Source: Nitrospirota bacterium (GTDB lineage: Bacteria; Nitrospirota; Thermodesulfovibrionia; Thermodesulfovibrionales; UBA1546). From it: a stretch of DNA of 44,568 nt. This document shows positions 7,988 through 15,705 of this stretch, piece after piece. Below the pieces are notes generated by a model. It was not told where the DNA came from. It searched no databases and saw only the letters and a list, made by a program, of their open reading frames with translations. Location of the stretch: positions 1 to 44,568 of the forward strand of contig JACPZK010000028.1 of the NCBI GenBank assembly GCA_016195565.1, in the 5' to 3' direction. Numbering within the stretch: position 1 is the first letter of the stretch; the number at the start of each line of letters is the position of its first letter. A program made the position numbers and the translations under genes.

Positions 7988-8104
7988 CTACATATACTTT
8001 TTAATCTCTCCGGTAACGGTCGCCTTTTTACACCATTCAAGGAGATTCTCCCTTTCACCTATATATTGATAGTATGGGACTGTCCGGTTTCCAATATTAA
8101 CTCC
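7988..8104 (-). other. Orphan open frame between the OYE and flavoprotein genes
   Basis: Directly after the OYE stop codon, in another frame, 38 codons stay open and end at TAG (7988-7990), with protein-like composition (VPYYQYIGERENLLEWCKK, then TVTGEIKKYM). There is no start codon of its own. It could be the displaced C-terminal tail of the OYE after a frameshift near 8104, a remnant of a deleted gene, or chance. I do not recognise the family. Confidence 0.3.
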
Positions 8105-9200
8105 TTTGATTGAAAGTCACGCAGTAAAACTTCCTCTCATTAACAGCAGCGCCAAAGCATTTATTGCATGATATGCATCTTGCCTTCTTCCTGTCGCCGG
8201 ACTGCCATTTTTTTATGAGATCAGGTTCTGATATGAGCGGTCTGGAAATGCTGAAAAATTGTGCTGACCCCTCGCGATAAATATCCTCCATTACCTCAAG
8301 GGAGCGAAGTCCTCCCACGAGTATCAGCGGGCATTTCAGGTGAAGCTTGAACTGTTTTGCATAATCCCTGAAATATGCCTCCTTTTCCGGGCTATTAATC
8401 CCGGCTCTCGCAGGCATAAGCTCTCCTGATGCAAGTATTCCACCGCTTAATTCTATGGCATCGATACCCATATCAGATAACCTTTTGCAGACCCACAGAG
8501 AATCTTCAGGGGAAAGTCCGGCTCCTCCGTCAAAGTCCGATGAATTTATCTTTATCATTACAGGATAATCCCTGCCGATTTTTTCTCTTACAGCATCGTA
8601 TATCTCAAAGATTATCCTTGCCCTGTTCTCAATGGAGCCGCCATATTCGTCAGTGCGCCTGTTTGAATAGGGAGAGAGAAACTGCGAAAGCAAATAACCA
8701 TGGGCAGCATGTATTTCCACACCGTCAAATCCAGACTCTTTTGCCCTCCTTGCTGCCTCTGCAAATTCATTTACGACACGCTTTATGTCGTTAATACTCA
8801 TCTCAACAGGCATATTGCCGGTTGCCCTCTCTTTCATAGCAGACGGAGCTTCAAGGGGCATGCCGGTATCAAACATACCCTGTGAGCCGCCATGGGCAAT
8901 TTGGAGTACAATTTTACCGCCATGCTCATGGACTGCTTCTGTAAGGCGTTTGAGGCCGGTGATTACGGCATCGTTGTCAGCGCCGAGCTTGCCAAAAAGC
9001 GCCTTGCCTCTTTTGGTGACAAAGGAATACCCGGTCAGTATAAGACCGACTCCGCCCTTTGCAAGGTCTCTGTAGATTTCAATTAACGGTTCGGTTACTT
9101 CACCGTTTTCACCAGCCAGCCCTTCCCATGTGGCTGACCTCACAAAGCGGTTTCTTAACTCCATGTTTCCGATAAATGCCTTCTGAAAAAGCTCGTTCAT
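8097..9200 (-). CDS. NADH:flavin oxidoreductase, Old Yellow Enzyme family
   Basis: A 367-aa FMN-dependent TIM-barrel ene-reductase. It starts MNELFQKAFIGNMELRNRFVRSATWEG, with the usual N-RF-SAT FMN-contact region. GFDGVEIHAAHGYLLSQFLSP (about residue 160) is the diagnostic OYE motif, with the His/His substrate-anion pair and the start of NRRTDEYGGSIENRAR. Later come VKINSSDFDGGAG and a C-terminal FMN-phosphate region at LVGGLRSLEV. The C-terminus has CISCNKC plus a further Cys 12 residues later, close to but one residue shorter than the [4Fe-4S] motif of 2,4-dienoyl-CoA-reductase-type members, so cluster binding is uncertain. Without the C-terminal FAD/NAD domains it is the short OYE type. 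GGAGGAGG precedes the ATG. Confidence 0.9.
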   Translation of the reverse strand: MNELFQKAFIGNMELRNRFVRSATWEGLAGENGEVTEPLIEIYRDLAKGGVGLILTGYSFVTKRGKALFGKLGADNDAVITGLKRLTEAVHEHGGKIVLQIAHGGSQGMFDTGMPLEAPSAMKERATGNMPVEMSINDIKRVVNEFAEAARRAKESGFDGVEIHAAHGYLLSQFLSPYSNRRTDEYGGSIENRARIIFEIYDAVREKIGRDYPVMIKINSSDFDGGAGLSPEDSLWVCKRLSDMGIDAIELSGGILASGELMPARAGINSPEKEAYFRDYAKQFKLHLKCPLILVGGLRSLEVMEDIYREGSAQFFSISRPLISEPDLIKKWQSGDRKKARCISCNKCFGAAVNERKFYCVTFNQRS

Positions 9201-9227
9201 TGTAACCTCCTCCTTCTCATTTTAATA

Positions 9228-10050
9228 TTACCGCCACTCAACCATGGCGGCATTTCGTTGTGGAATCCGGTGGTATTTATATTTTGGATATCCAACCATC
9301 ATCGCTAAACATGTATCTTCTTCGGGCAGTCCGAGGGCCTGCTGCAATGGCGGCCACTGGTTTGCAGCTAAATAAACGAATCCGGCCCAGCAGGCGCCAA
9401 GGCCAAAGGCCGAAGCAGCTAATTCAAAATAGGTCAGAGCTATGGCACAGTCTGTTGCGGCAGTAGAATAGTCTTTTGGGGCATGGGGAACAATGAGGGC
9501 AGGTGCGCTGCGGCAGACCCTGTCAAACCCCGCCTCCCAGTCGGCCACAACGCGGTCCAAACGATTCCTGACTGCAATCGGGTTCTTGTTCTCTAAGTAA
9601 ATGTCTAACCCAGTCGATGATCAATCCAGCCAACCGCCTGACCTCATCCTTATCATCTATAACCAGCCACCTGACCGGTTGAGTATTGCTGCCGGTGGGA
9701 GCATATCGGGCGACATCTATCAGTTTGGTGAGAACCTCACGCTCTACAGCCCTATCCTCGTAAGTGCGAATGGACCTGCGAGACCGCATTAAATGCTCAA
9801 TTTGTTCCGATCCGGGGAGTAAATCCTTCTGCACAGGTATGCACTCCTCTGATTTCATGGTTGCAAGAGACATGGCTCCGTGCGGGCATACGGCAACACA
9901 ATGTCCGCAGTTGATACACATCTCATCGGCCCCGTTAATGGGAATGGGGACTGACTTTTTATCCTTCAATTCGATTAATTGCAAAGGGCATTCCGCTACA
10001 CAGATACCATCACGCTTGCATTTTTCCTTATCCACGACAAATAGACTCAT
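9228..10050 (-). pseudogene. Ferredoxin-nitroreductase fusion protein, frameshifted in the middle
   Basis: One gene in two frames. The N-terminal part starts at 10050 (MSLFVVDKEKCKRDG, with AAGGAGG upstream) and carries two [4Fe-4S] motifs, CKRDGICVAEC and MCINCGHCVAVCP. It then enters the nitroreductase FMN domain (MRSRRSIRTYEDR, ARYAPTGSNTQPVRWLV) and ends soon after WVRHLLREQ. The other part continues the fold in the next frame (LDRVVADWEAGFDRVC, ALIVPHAPKDYS, then LGACWAGFVYLAAN) to 9228. The two frames meet in an A-rich stretch around 9580-9592, and the total length is one base more than a multiple of three. Whole proteins of this type are about 275 aa. Either a real inactivating indel or an assembly error; the HxlR regulator beside it would normally control it. 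Confidence 0.75.
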
Positions 10051-10085
10051 GACTTCTTCCTCCTTTTTAAAGTTAATATTGACAA

Positions 10086-10142
10086 ACAATATCAACATCA
10101 GTATACTTTGTCAAGTAGTTACATTTAGGTTATACAGTTACA
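10086..10142. promoter_or_regulatory. Back-to-back promoters of the nitroreductase and hxlR-type genes, with direct repeats
   Basis: Rightward: TTGTCA (10108-10113), 17 bp, TATACA (10131-10136), leading to the HxlR gene at 10170. Leftward: TTGACA (complement of 10109-10114), 17 bp, TATTGT (complement of 10086-10091), leading to the nitroreductase at 10050. The two -35 boxes overlap almost fully. AGTTACA occurs twice (10117-10123 and 10136-10142), 19 bp apart, inside the rightward promoter: a candidate operator for the HxlR protein. Confidence 0.55.
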
Positions 10143-10169
10143 AAAAAGATACTATTGGAGGAGTGTATA

Positions 10170-10496
10170 ATGGGCTATGAGGCATGTACCGGGGAATGTC
10201 CTGTAGAAAGAACATTAAAAATCATCGGCAGCAAGTGGACGATTTTGATAATCAGGGACCTTCTTCAAGCGACAAAAAGATTCGGTGAACTTAGAAAATC
10301 ACTTACAGGAATCAGTCCGAAGACATTATCGGAGAGACTGAAGACATTGGAGAAAAAAGGGATCGTTACAAGGAAGATTTATCCTGAAGTTCCTCCGAGA
10401 GTTGAATATAGTCTTACTAAAAGGGGCAAGAGCCTCAGCTCAATTATCATGGACATGAATAAATGGGGGAAGGCTGCAAACTTAAATAAGTTGTAA
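10170..10496 (+). CDS. HxlR-family winged-helix transcriptional regulator
   Basis: A 108-aa HxlR regulator. The start at 10170 follows GGAGG by 8 nt; a TTG at 10155 is in frame but overlaps that site. Family hallmarks are all present: the N-terminal [23 protein letters not shown], the recognition helix region [30 protein letters not shown], and [14 protein letters not shown] (wing). The Cys residues at the N-terminus (TGECP) could sense redox or electrophiles, as in other HxlR proteins (family knowledge). It is divergent from the ferredoxin-nitroreductase gene. Its last 15 bases overlap tail to tail with the isochorismatase-like gene. Confidence 0.9.
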   Translation: MGYEACTGECPVERTLKIIGSKWTILIIRDLLQATKRFGELRKSLTGISPKTLSERLKTLEKKGIVTRKIYPEVPPRVEYSLTKRGKSLSSIIMDMNKWGKAANLNKL

Positions 10497-11027
10497 CCAC
10501 TCCGAGATTTTCATTATCTTACTAAATCTCATCGCTTGAGTTACCGATATAGCCCTGTGAAGTTCCTCGGCAGTTACAAAACCTGCATTATTTGTGAAGG
10601 GAAGGGTTCCTGTTGCATCAGACAGAAACTCCACATTAAACCCTAAATGAAAAGCCTGTCTGGCTGTTGTATCGCAGCACATCTGTGTCATATATCCAGA
10701 GATTACTACAGTATCAATATCCCTCTCTTTGAGCCATGATTCCAGTATTGTGCCGGTAAAACTTCCCGGCAGGTTTTTCTCTACAAAAAGGTCATGCGGA
10801 CGTTTTGCAATTTCAGGATGAAGCTCCCACTCAGGACTTCCTTTTCTGAAGACAGGAGAATCTGCTGCCTTGGCTGTATGTCGAATAACAACAACTGGAA
10901 TGCCATGCTCGGAGGCAGCATCCATTACTCGCAGAATATTTTCAAAACTTCCTGCCGGATAGGATACCGGCAGCTTGCCGGTGAAATATTCATTTTGCAC
11001 ATCAATAACCAGTAATGCCCTTTTCAT
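10482..11027 (-). CDS. Isochorismatase-like cysteine hydrolase
   Basis: A 181-aa cysteine hydrolase of the isochorismatase/nicotinamidase superfamily. The catalytic triad is visible as D9 ([10 protein letters not shown]), K84 ([10 protein letters not shown]) and C117 in [13 protein letters not shown], with the preceding VISG cis-peptide region. Length is typical. Substrates in the superfamily include isochorismate, nicotinamide and carbamoyl compounds; nothing here selects one. AAGGAAGG precedes the ATG. The 3' end overlaps the convergent HxlR gene by 15 bp. Confidence 0.85.
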   Translation of the reverse strand: MKRALLVIDVQNEYFTGKLPVSYPAGSFENILRVMDAASEHGIPVVVIRHTAKAADSPVFRKGSPEWELHPEIAKRPHDLFVEKNLPGSFTGTILESWLKERDIDTVVISGYMTQMCCDTTARQAFHLGFNVEFLSDATGTLPFTNNAGFVTAEELHRAISVTQAMRFSKIMKISEWLQLI

Positions 11028-11040
11028 GAGTTACCTTCCT

Positions 11041-11364
11041 TTATAAGTAGTCTTCTCTTATGGGATACCATGCATCCACTGCCCTTGTTGGCTTGTCTAA
11101 AATCTTTGCACTGTGTTCCTGGTTGGATAGAATTACAACCCCATCTCCAGCTTTTAAAACCTTTGTCTCTCCATTAACGGTAAATTCTATCGCTCCTTCA
11201 ATTATATATGTTATCTGCTCATGCGGATGTTTATGTGATGGAATCACTGCATTAGGCTCAAACTCAAAGAAGGTCATCATTGTCTTTTCACCTGAGACAG
11301 CCCTGAGTGTGATGCCTTCAAGAATTTGTTTTGCCTTCAAATCTGATTCCTTGAAAAAATTTAT
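11041..11364 (-). CDS. Small single-domain cupin, probable AUA start
   Basis: A single cupin barrel with motif 1 in PSHKHPHEQITYIIEGAIEF and motif 2 in LSNQEHSAKI. It is a paralogue of the cupin at 5270 (EKTMMTFFEFEPNAVIP against EKTMLTYFEMEPNTVFP; VDAWYPIRE against VDAWSPVRK). The frame is open to an ATG at 11412, but that lies inside the upstream PhzF gene, has no ribosome site and adds a basic tail (RTLKIQTRRRK). AAGGAG (11377-11372) sits exactly 7 nt before an ATA codon at 11364, and the paralogue alignment begins within three residues of this ATA. I therefore propose initiation at AUA, giving 107 aa. If AUA is not used, the protein is 123 aa from 11412. Confidence 0.75.
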   Translation of the reverse strand: MNFFKESDLKAKQILEGITLRAVSGEKTMMTFFEFEPNAVIPSHKHPHEQITYIIEGAIEFTVNGETKVLKAGDGVVILSNQEHSAKILDKPTRAVDAWYPIREDYL

Positions 11365-11387
11365 TTTTCTTCTCCTTGTTTGAATCT

Positions 11388-12176
11388 TTAATGTTCTCTT
11401 AATTCCGCGCAAAAGACTGTAACTGCCTTACCGCTTATAAAGACTCTGTCTTTTTCAACTCTGACCTTCAGGAATCCGCCCCTTTCCGATGCCTGAAATG
11501 CAGTTAATTCATTCTTGTTCAGCCTCCTCTTCCAGTAAGGCCCTAAACAGCAATGCGCAGAACCTGTCACAGGGTCTTCAGGAATGCCGTATGCCGGAGC
11601 AAAGAACCTTGAAACAAAATCAATTCCGTCTGCGTTTGAAATGCTCGTTACCATCACGCCCCTTGCGTCAAGCCTTTTTAAAAGTTCATAATCAGGATTC
11701 AGAGCCTTAACTATCTCTTCAGATTCGACCTCCACAATATAATCCATGCGGTTTTTGCCGGCATACTTAGGCATAACCTTCAACCCCTCAATGAGTTCTT
11801 TTGGCGCAGATATTCCCCTGTCCTCTTCAGATGGAAAATTCAGCTCTATAAAACCATCTTTCCGCACGGCTGTCAACAGCCCGCTCTTTGTAAAAAATCT
11901 TGCCTCTTTATCCGATGGCAATATCCCTGTCTCCCATAAAACATGGGCGCTCGCAAGAGTGGCATGTCCGCAGAGGCCTACCTCTCTTTTGGGAGTAAAC
12001 CATCTCAGATTAAAACCGTCATCCTGTTTGATCAAGAAAGCGGTTTCCGATAAGTTCATTTCTCCTGCAACATTCTGCATCCATGCCTCATCTTTTGGCA
12101 AAGGCAGTATGCATACAGCCGCCGGATTGCCTGAAAACATCTTGTCCGTAAAAGCGTCAACCTGATAGATTTTCAT
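11388..12176 (-). CDS. PhzF-family isomerase/epimerase-like protein
   Basis: A 262-aa member of the PhzF/diaminopimelate-epimerase-fold family. The N-terminus MKIYQVDAFTDKMFSGNPAAVCIL is diagnostic. EMNLSETAFL includes the conserved catalytic Glu region (about residue 45), GLCGHATLASAHVL is the glycine-rich anion loop, and DPVTGSAHCCLGPYW repeats it in the second half. Most PhzF homologues outside phenazine operons have no known substrate. AAAAGGAGG lies before the ATG. No phenazine genes (phzA-G) are present. It overlaps only the non-preferred longer frame of the cupin downstream. Confidence 0.88.
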   Translation of the reverse strand: MKIYQVDAFTDKMFSGNPAAVCILPLPKDEAWMQNVAGEMNLSETAFLIKQDDGFNLRWFTPKREVGLCGHATLASAHVLWETGILPSDKEARFFTKSGLLTAVRKDGFIELNFPSEEDRGISAPKELIEGLKVMPKYAGKNRMDYIVEVESEEIVKALNPDYELLKRLDARGVMVTSISNADGIDFVSRFFAPAYGIPEDPVTGSAHCCLGPYWKRRLNKNELTAFQASERGGFLKVRVEKDRVFISGKAVTVFCAELREH

Positions 12177-12193
12177 CTTTCATTACCTCCTTT

Positions 12194-12913
12194 TCATTTT
12201 GCAAAACATCGTTTATCAGCGTACAGCTTCAGCATCAGATTGCCCCCACGCTGGAATTCAAAAGGCGCTTTCTTTATTTCAAAACCTATCCTCTCCGAAT
12301 GAAGAAAACCCAGAACGTCATTTAAATAAGGATACGGCTTTGCATCCAGGCCGGCCAGAGGGAATATCCTTACTTCTCCAGAGGCTACTCTCACAAGTTC
12401 TTTTAAACACGCAATATGAAAATCAAAATCCAGCCTGTCGCCATACAGAAATAAAAAATTACTTGAAAGCACAAGCGAAAATGTCTTGTCGGAAAAAAGT
12501 AGATGTGGCATCTCTGCCTGAACATACTGCCCTTCTTTTGAGCCGACGGGGAAATCATTTGCAAATATTTCTAAAGCCCTACTTCTCAGTGCCATAACCT
12601 CATCTTTGTTTTTGTAATATTTCCATGTGTAAAGATGCGATACCTCAGCAAATTTCTCAAAGACATGCTGCAAGTCATTTTTGCCCTTCTCCATGAGTTC
12701 ACCAGAAGTCAAGTCATATAAAATATCGCATGCAGTAACATTAATACCCAGCTTGTGTGCTTCTGCTGCGAACGACGATGCCCCTGCAGGGCAGTCCAAT
12801 ATTCGGCCATTCCTGAGAAGTGATTCATCAAGACCGAACATGTCCATATATTCAGCGTATGTCCGACCGAAGAAAGCAATGCGGTCTATGTCTAATTGAT
12901 CTCGTTCTTTCAT
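12194..12913 (-). CDS. Class I SAM-dependent methyltransferase
   Basis: A 239-aa Rossmann methyltransferase. Motif I is atypical, RILDCPAGASSFAAEAHKLG (DxPxGxSxF rather than DxGxGxG), followed by VTACDILYD (motif II acidic residue), and FSLVLSSNFLFLYGD is motif IV. VRIFPLAGLDAKPYPYLNDVL is close to the C-terminus of a family often annotated only as SAM-dependent methyltransferase. The substrate is unknown. The ribosome site is weak (AAAGGTG about 14 nt upstream). It lies between the cupin at 12922 and the PhzF gene, with gaps of 8 and 17 nt. Confidence 0.78.
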   Translation of the reverse strand: MKERDQLDIDRIAFFGRTYAEYMDMFGLDESLLRNGRILDCPAGASSFAAEAHKLGINVTACDILYDLTSGELMEKGKNDLQHVFEKFAEVSHLYTWKYYKNKDEVMALRSRALEIFANDFPVGSKEGQYVQAEMPHLLFSDKTFSLVLSSNFLFLYGDRLDFDFHIACLKELVRVASGEVRIFPLAGLDAKPYPYLNDVLGFLHSERIGFEIKKAPFEFQRGGNLMLKLYADKRCFAK

Positions 12914-12921
12914 TGTATGTC

Positions 12922-13284
12922 TTAAATCACCTTTTTATCGTAAAGCTCTTTTATATCAAAGGCAGGTGTCGATGCTGAAATATAACTGAACATTTCATTG
13001 GTTATGTTTTTGATAGCATGAGGCACATTCGGGGGGATATAAATCAGATCACCCTCTGTTACATCCTGCTCTTCGCTGCCCACCTGCATACGTCCCTTTC
13101 CCTTGATAATCACATATACCTGCTCTGGTGCATGGCTATGCAGTTTCTGGCTTGAGCCTGGAAGAACGTCAACCCAGGTTATAGCAAGTTGATCACCAGG
13201 AACATCTCCTTGTTGAAGTAGAATATGAGATATGAGCCCATCGCGCTCCCGCCGGGGCGCCTTTGATTTGTTCTGCTTAAACAT
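12922..13284 (-). CDS. Cupin protein (third in the window)
   Basis: A 120-aa single cupin. Motif 1 is SQKLHSHAPEQVYVIIKGKGRMQV (H-x-H-x3-E-x6-G, where the two His and the Glu bind metal) and motif 2 PPNVPHAIKN. Unlike the other two cupins in the window it has a basic N-terminus (KQNKSKAPRRERDG) and the sequence is not closely similar to them, so it is a separate import rather than a duplicate. GAAAGGAAGG precedes the ATG. Confidence 0.82.
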   Translation of the reverse strand: MFKQNKSKAPRRERDGLISHILLQQGDVPGDQLAITWVDVLPGSSQKLHSHAPEQVYVIIKGKGRMQVGSEEQDVTEGDLIYIPPNVPHAIKNITNEMFSYISASTPAFDIKELYDKKVI

Positions 13285-13322
13285 AGTTACCTTCCTTTCA
13301 AATATTTATTCTAAAAAAAATA

Positions 13323-13412
13323 TTAGAAAAGCCTCGCTCCCTTAAGCCCTAAAAAAGCAATAATGCCAAACCCGAAAATAATTATACCCTTAAGAAAGAA
13401 ATTGATGCCCAT
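13323..13412 (-). CDS. 29-aa single-pass membrane miniprotein
   Basis: A short frame with a good ribosome site (AGAGGAG just before the ATG) lying 17 nt after the EamA transporter gene, in the same direction. The peptide MGINFFLKGIIIFGFGIIAF-LGLKGARLF is one hydrophobic helix with a Lys near each end, typical of membrane miniproteins that sit beside a transporter or oxidase. I do not recognise a named family. Its position suggests cotranslation with the EamA transporter (inference). Confidence 0.5.
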   Translation of the reverse strand: MGINFFLKGIIIFGFGIIAFLGLKGARLF

Positions 13413-13429
13413 CACTCCTCTTGTTTAGC

Positions 13430-14323
13430 CTAATTACTTCTCTTTCCGCCAAATAATACAAGCACCACGCCTGCAATAATTATCAACATTGCTGTAATTC
13501 CCACCATTGTAATCCGTTCCCCTGCAAGTACAACACCTAACCCCACCGCGATAACAGGATTAACATATGCATAACTGGTTGCAAGTGCCGGTCGTGCCTT
13601 TCTTAAGAGATAAGTATAGGCGCTGAAACCTATTAGTGAACCGAATATCATCAAGTAAAACAGCGCTCCTACAGAACGCCATGCAGGGAATCCGTTCATC
13701 TTCTCACCTGTAAGAAAACTTGCTGCGAGTAACAATGCACCTCCGGCTATCATTTCCACTGCGCTTGCCATTAGTCCTGACGGAAGAGACAAATGGCGGC
13801 TCCATACAGAGCCGAAGGCCCAGCATATGGCTGCTATTATCAAGGCTATTGCACCTGCAGGGCTTGCCCTTAAATCGCCCTCAAAGTTTAAAAGTATAAT
13901 CCCAGTAAAGCCTAATAACAGTCCGGTCCATTCGAGACTGGCAGGCCAGCGTTTCCAGATTCCAGCGAAAAGCACTGCCCAGAGCGGTACGGTAGCTACT
14001 CCCAGTGCAGCCAGTCCTGATGCCACCCACTGCTCAGCAAATACCACTCCGCCATTGCCGCCCAATAACAGAAGACCTCCAACAATTGTTGCTCCTATCC
14101 ATTGAGAACGATCGGGGTTTGGAGTCCCTCTGATCCTTAGGAAAAGATAAAGTCCACTTCCGGTCACCAGAAATCGCACACCAGCCATCAGAAAAGGAGG
14201 AAAGCCTTCCAATGCTATACGAATGCCCAGATAGGTTGAACCCCAGATAAAATAGACAGACAGCAATGCTATCAGCACTTTGACCCTGATGTCTTTATCT
14301 TTTAAGTTGCTCATTTTATTCAT
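13430..14323 (-). CDS. EamA/DMT-superfamily transporter (YedA/RhaT-like)
   Basis: A 297-aa inner-membrane transporter with ten predicted helices in two EamA repeats. Repeat 1 begins VLIALLSVYFIWGSTYLGIRIALEGFPPFLMAGVRFL, with the WGSTY/P/R pattern of YedA-like members, and repeat 2 begins GAIALIIAAICWAFGSVWSRHL. The conserved AYVNPVIAVGLGVVLAGERIT sits in the last pair of helices. Members export amino acids, metabolites or drugs; the substrate is not readable. It lies downstream of the PNPOx-like gene (5-nt gap) and upstream of the miniprotein. Confidence 0.9.
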   Translation of the reverse strand: MNKMSNLKDKDIRVKVLIALLSVYFIWGSTYLGIRIALEGFPPFLMAGVRFLVTGSGLYLFLRIRGTPNPDRSQWIGATIVGGLLLLGGNGGVVFAEQWVASGLAALGVATVPLWAVLFAGIWKRWPASLEWTGLLLGFTGIILLNFEGDLRASPAGAIALIIAAICWAFGSVWSRHLSLPSGLMASAVEMIAGGALLLAASFLTGEKMNGFPAWRSVGALFYLMIFGSLIGFSAYTYLLRKARPALATSYAYVNPVIAVGLGVVLAGERITMVGITAMLIIIAGVVLVLFGGKRSN

Positions 14324-14328
14324 AATTC

Positions 14329-14871
14329 CTATCCAAGAACTATCGGTAATTGCACCTTATCCTTCAATGCCTTTAATACCGCCTCTCTCAAGTTATCTTT
14401 GCCGAGGTCTTCCTTACCCACCATCTCCTCAATATCTATACTGACAATACCTGTTATTTGTAGTTTTTCCTCAAGGAAATCTCCGTAGCCTCCTTCAGAC
14501 TGATATTTCTGCATGAGACACTTAAGGCCTAATATTCGCTTTTCCCTGTCCTCCACAACAGAAGCCCTGCCTTTAATAATCACGCTTCGATAAAGGTATT
14601 CAGCCTTGCAGGGGTCTGCCGCAGTTCCTTTCACATAGGCTATAGGCAGATCCACCTCAAAGCAGACCCTGTTATCTTTCTTAATATCATCAATCTTTTC
14701 TCCCTCTTTCGCAGTGTGAAAATAAATTTTTCCCTCATGATATGCAAAGTTAAGAGGTTTTACCATCGGATAACCGTCTTTGCCTATTGTCCCCAATCTT
14801 CCCACATGGCAGGTGCTCAAAAGGTCAATTATCACCGCCTTATCCTTGATCTCTTTTTTGCTCTGACGCAT
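14329..14871 (-). CDS. Pyridoxamine 5'-phosphate oxidase-like flavin-binding protein
   Basis: A 180-aa split-barrel FMN- or F420-type protein related to NimA and other PNPOx-like proteins. I use the ATG at 14871, preceded by AAAGGAG; the frame extends to 14958 but that part lies in the methyltransferase remnant. Motifs are CHVGRLGTIGKDGYPMVKPLNFAYHEGKIYFHTAKEGEK (split-barrel core) and DNRVCFEVDLP, then AEYLYRSVIIKGRASVVED. The C-terminal third (KEDLGKDNLREAVL) is an extension. Reduction of nitro or other electrophilic compounds is possible but not shown. Confidence 0.83.
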   Translation of the reverse strand: MRQSKKEIKDKAVIIDLLSTCHVGRLGTIGKDGYPMVKPLNFAYHEGKIYFHTAKEGEKIDDIKKDNRVCFEVDLPIAYVKGTAADPCKAEYLYRSVIIKGRASVVEDREKRILGLKCLMQKYQSEGGYGDFLEEKLQITGIVSIDIEEMVGKEDLGKDNLREAVLKALKDKVQLPIVLG

Positions 14872-14887
14872 AGTTATTTCTCCTTTA

Positions 14888-15674
14888 TTATTTCTCAGCA
14901 AGTGCAAACAGCCTTCTGAAATCAAACTCAATGCCTTTTTCTGTCCTATAATTTTCAAAGCCTATTGCAAAGGCATATTTAAAGCGCGCCTGTTTCTTTT
15001 CAGAAAGAAGCGCCAGATACGGCCTTAAGCCCGCAGCCAATCCCCAATCAAGCACATCGTTTATGCTTTCAAATAAAAGTTTGTAGTCTTTGTAAAAGAC
15101 ATTTATATTCCCGAATCCGGAGTCCTTAAGAAAGCCTGCGAATTCTTCCTTTAACGGAAAACGCCACGGAGACTCCATCTTGGAATACACCGATTCAAGC
15201 CCGTTTGCTGAAATGGCGCTGTATATATTATCCATCATCGCCCAGCAGAAATCTTTTGCAGGCAATTGGACAGCAATCCGTCCTCCTTTTTTAAGAGCCT
15301 TATGCGAGAGCGCTGTTACTTTTTCCTGCTCTTTAATCCACTGAAATGCCGAGTTGGAAAATACGAGATCAAACTGTTCAGCAAAATTCATGGACTGTGC
15401 AGCAACCTTCAGCAAATTTATGTTATTTATGTTTTTAGAGACTTTATGTTTTTAGAGACACTGTGTGCCTTTTTAGCATCTCTTCAGACGGATCAATTCC
15501 AATAACGCATCCCTTGGATGTTCGGCGTGCAAGCTCAATAGTCAGCTTCCCTGTTCCGCAGCCGATGTCAAGTATAGAATCCTCAGCGCGCACGGTAGCC
15601 ATCTTAATAAGCTCCCTGCCAACATCTATCTGCGGGCCATGTGCACTGTCATACCTCTCAGCATCCCATCTCAT
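14888..15674 (-). pseudogene. Trans-aconitate-methyltransferase-like SAM methyltransferase, disrupted by a duplicated repeat
   Basis: Both halves of a typical 250-260-aa methyltransferase are present in different frames. The first half, from 15674, has MRWDAERYDS and SILDIGCGTGKLTIELARR (motif I), then GIDPSEEMLKR, and then hits a stop at 15444. The second, ending at 14888, has LLKVAAQSMNFAEQFDLVFSNSAFQWIK (motif IV) and the rest of the fold. Between them a 17-bp unit occurs twice (15426-15442, 15443-15459). Removing both copies (34 bp) restores one frame, reading ...MLKRHTVNINLLKVAAQ, which fits the family in both sequence and spacing; removing one does not. The gene is therefore inactivated by a 34-bp insertion. 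Confidence 0.78.
15426..15459. repeat. 17-bp tandem repeat (two copies) inside the methyltransferase gene
   Basis: TTTATGTTTTTAGAGAC twice in perfect tandem. The core TTTATGTT also occurs once just before it (15417-15424), so the array probably grew from a short local match. It introduces stop codons in the methyltransferase's reading frame. Confidence 0.85.
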
Positions 15675-15705
15675 AATGCACCTCCCAAAAAGGTAATAAG
15701 TTTAG

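Noticed and set aside
2803-12176. Chorismate mutase, isochorismatase-like and PhzF genes as a phenazine or siderophore pathway
   Set aside because: No phzA-E/G or nonribosomal synthetase genes are present and the genes are far apart with unrelated genes between.
15426-15459. Phase variation of the methyltransferase by repeat copy number
   Set aside because: Each repeat carries a stop in the upstream frame, so only the loss of all copies would restore the gene.
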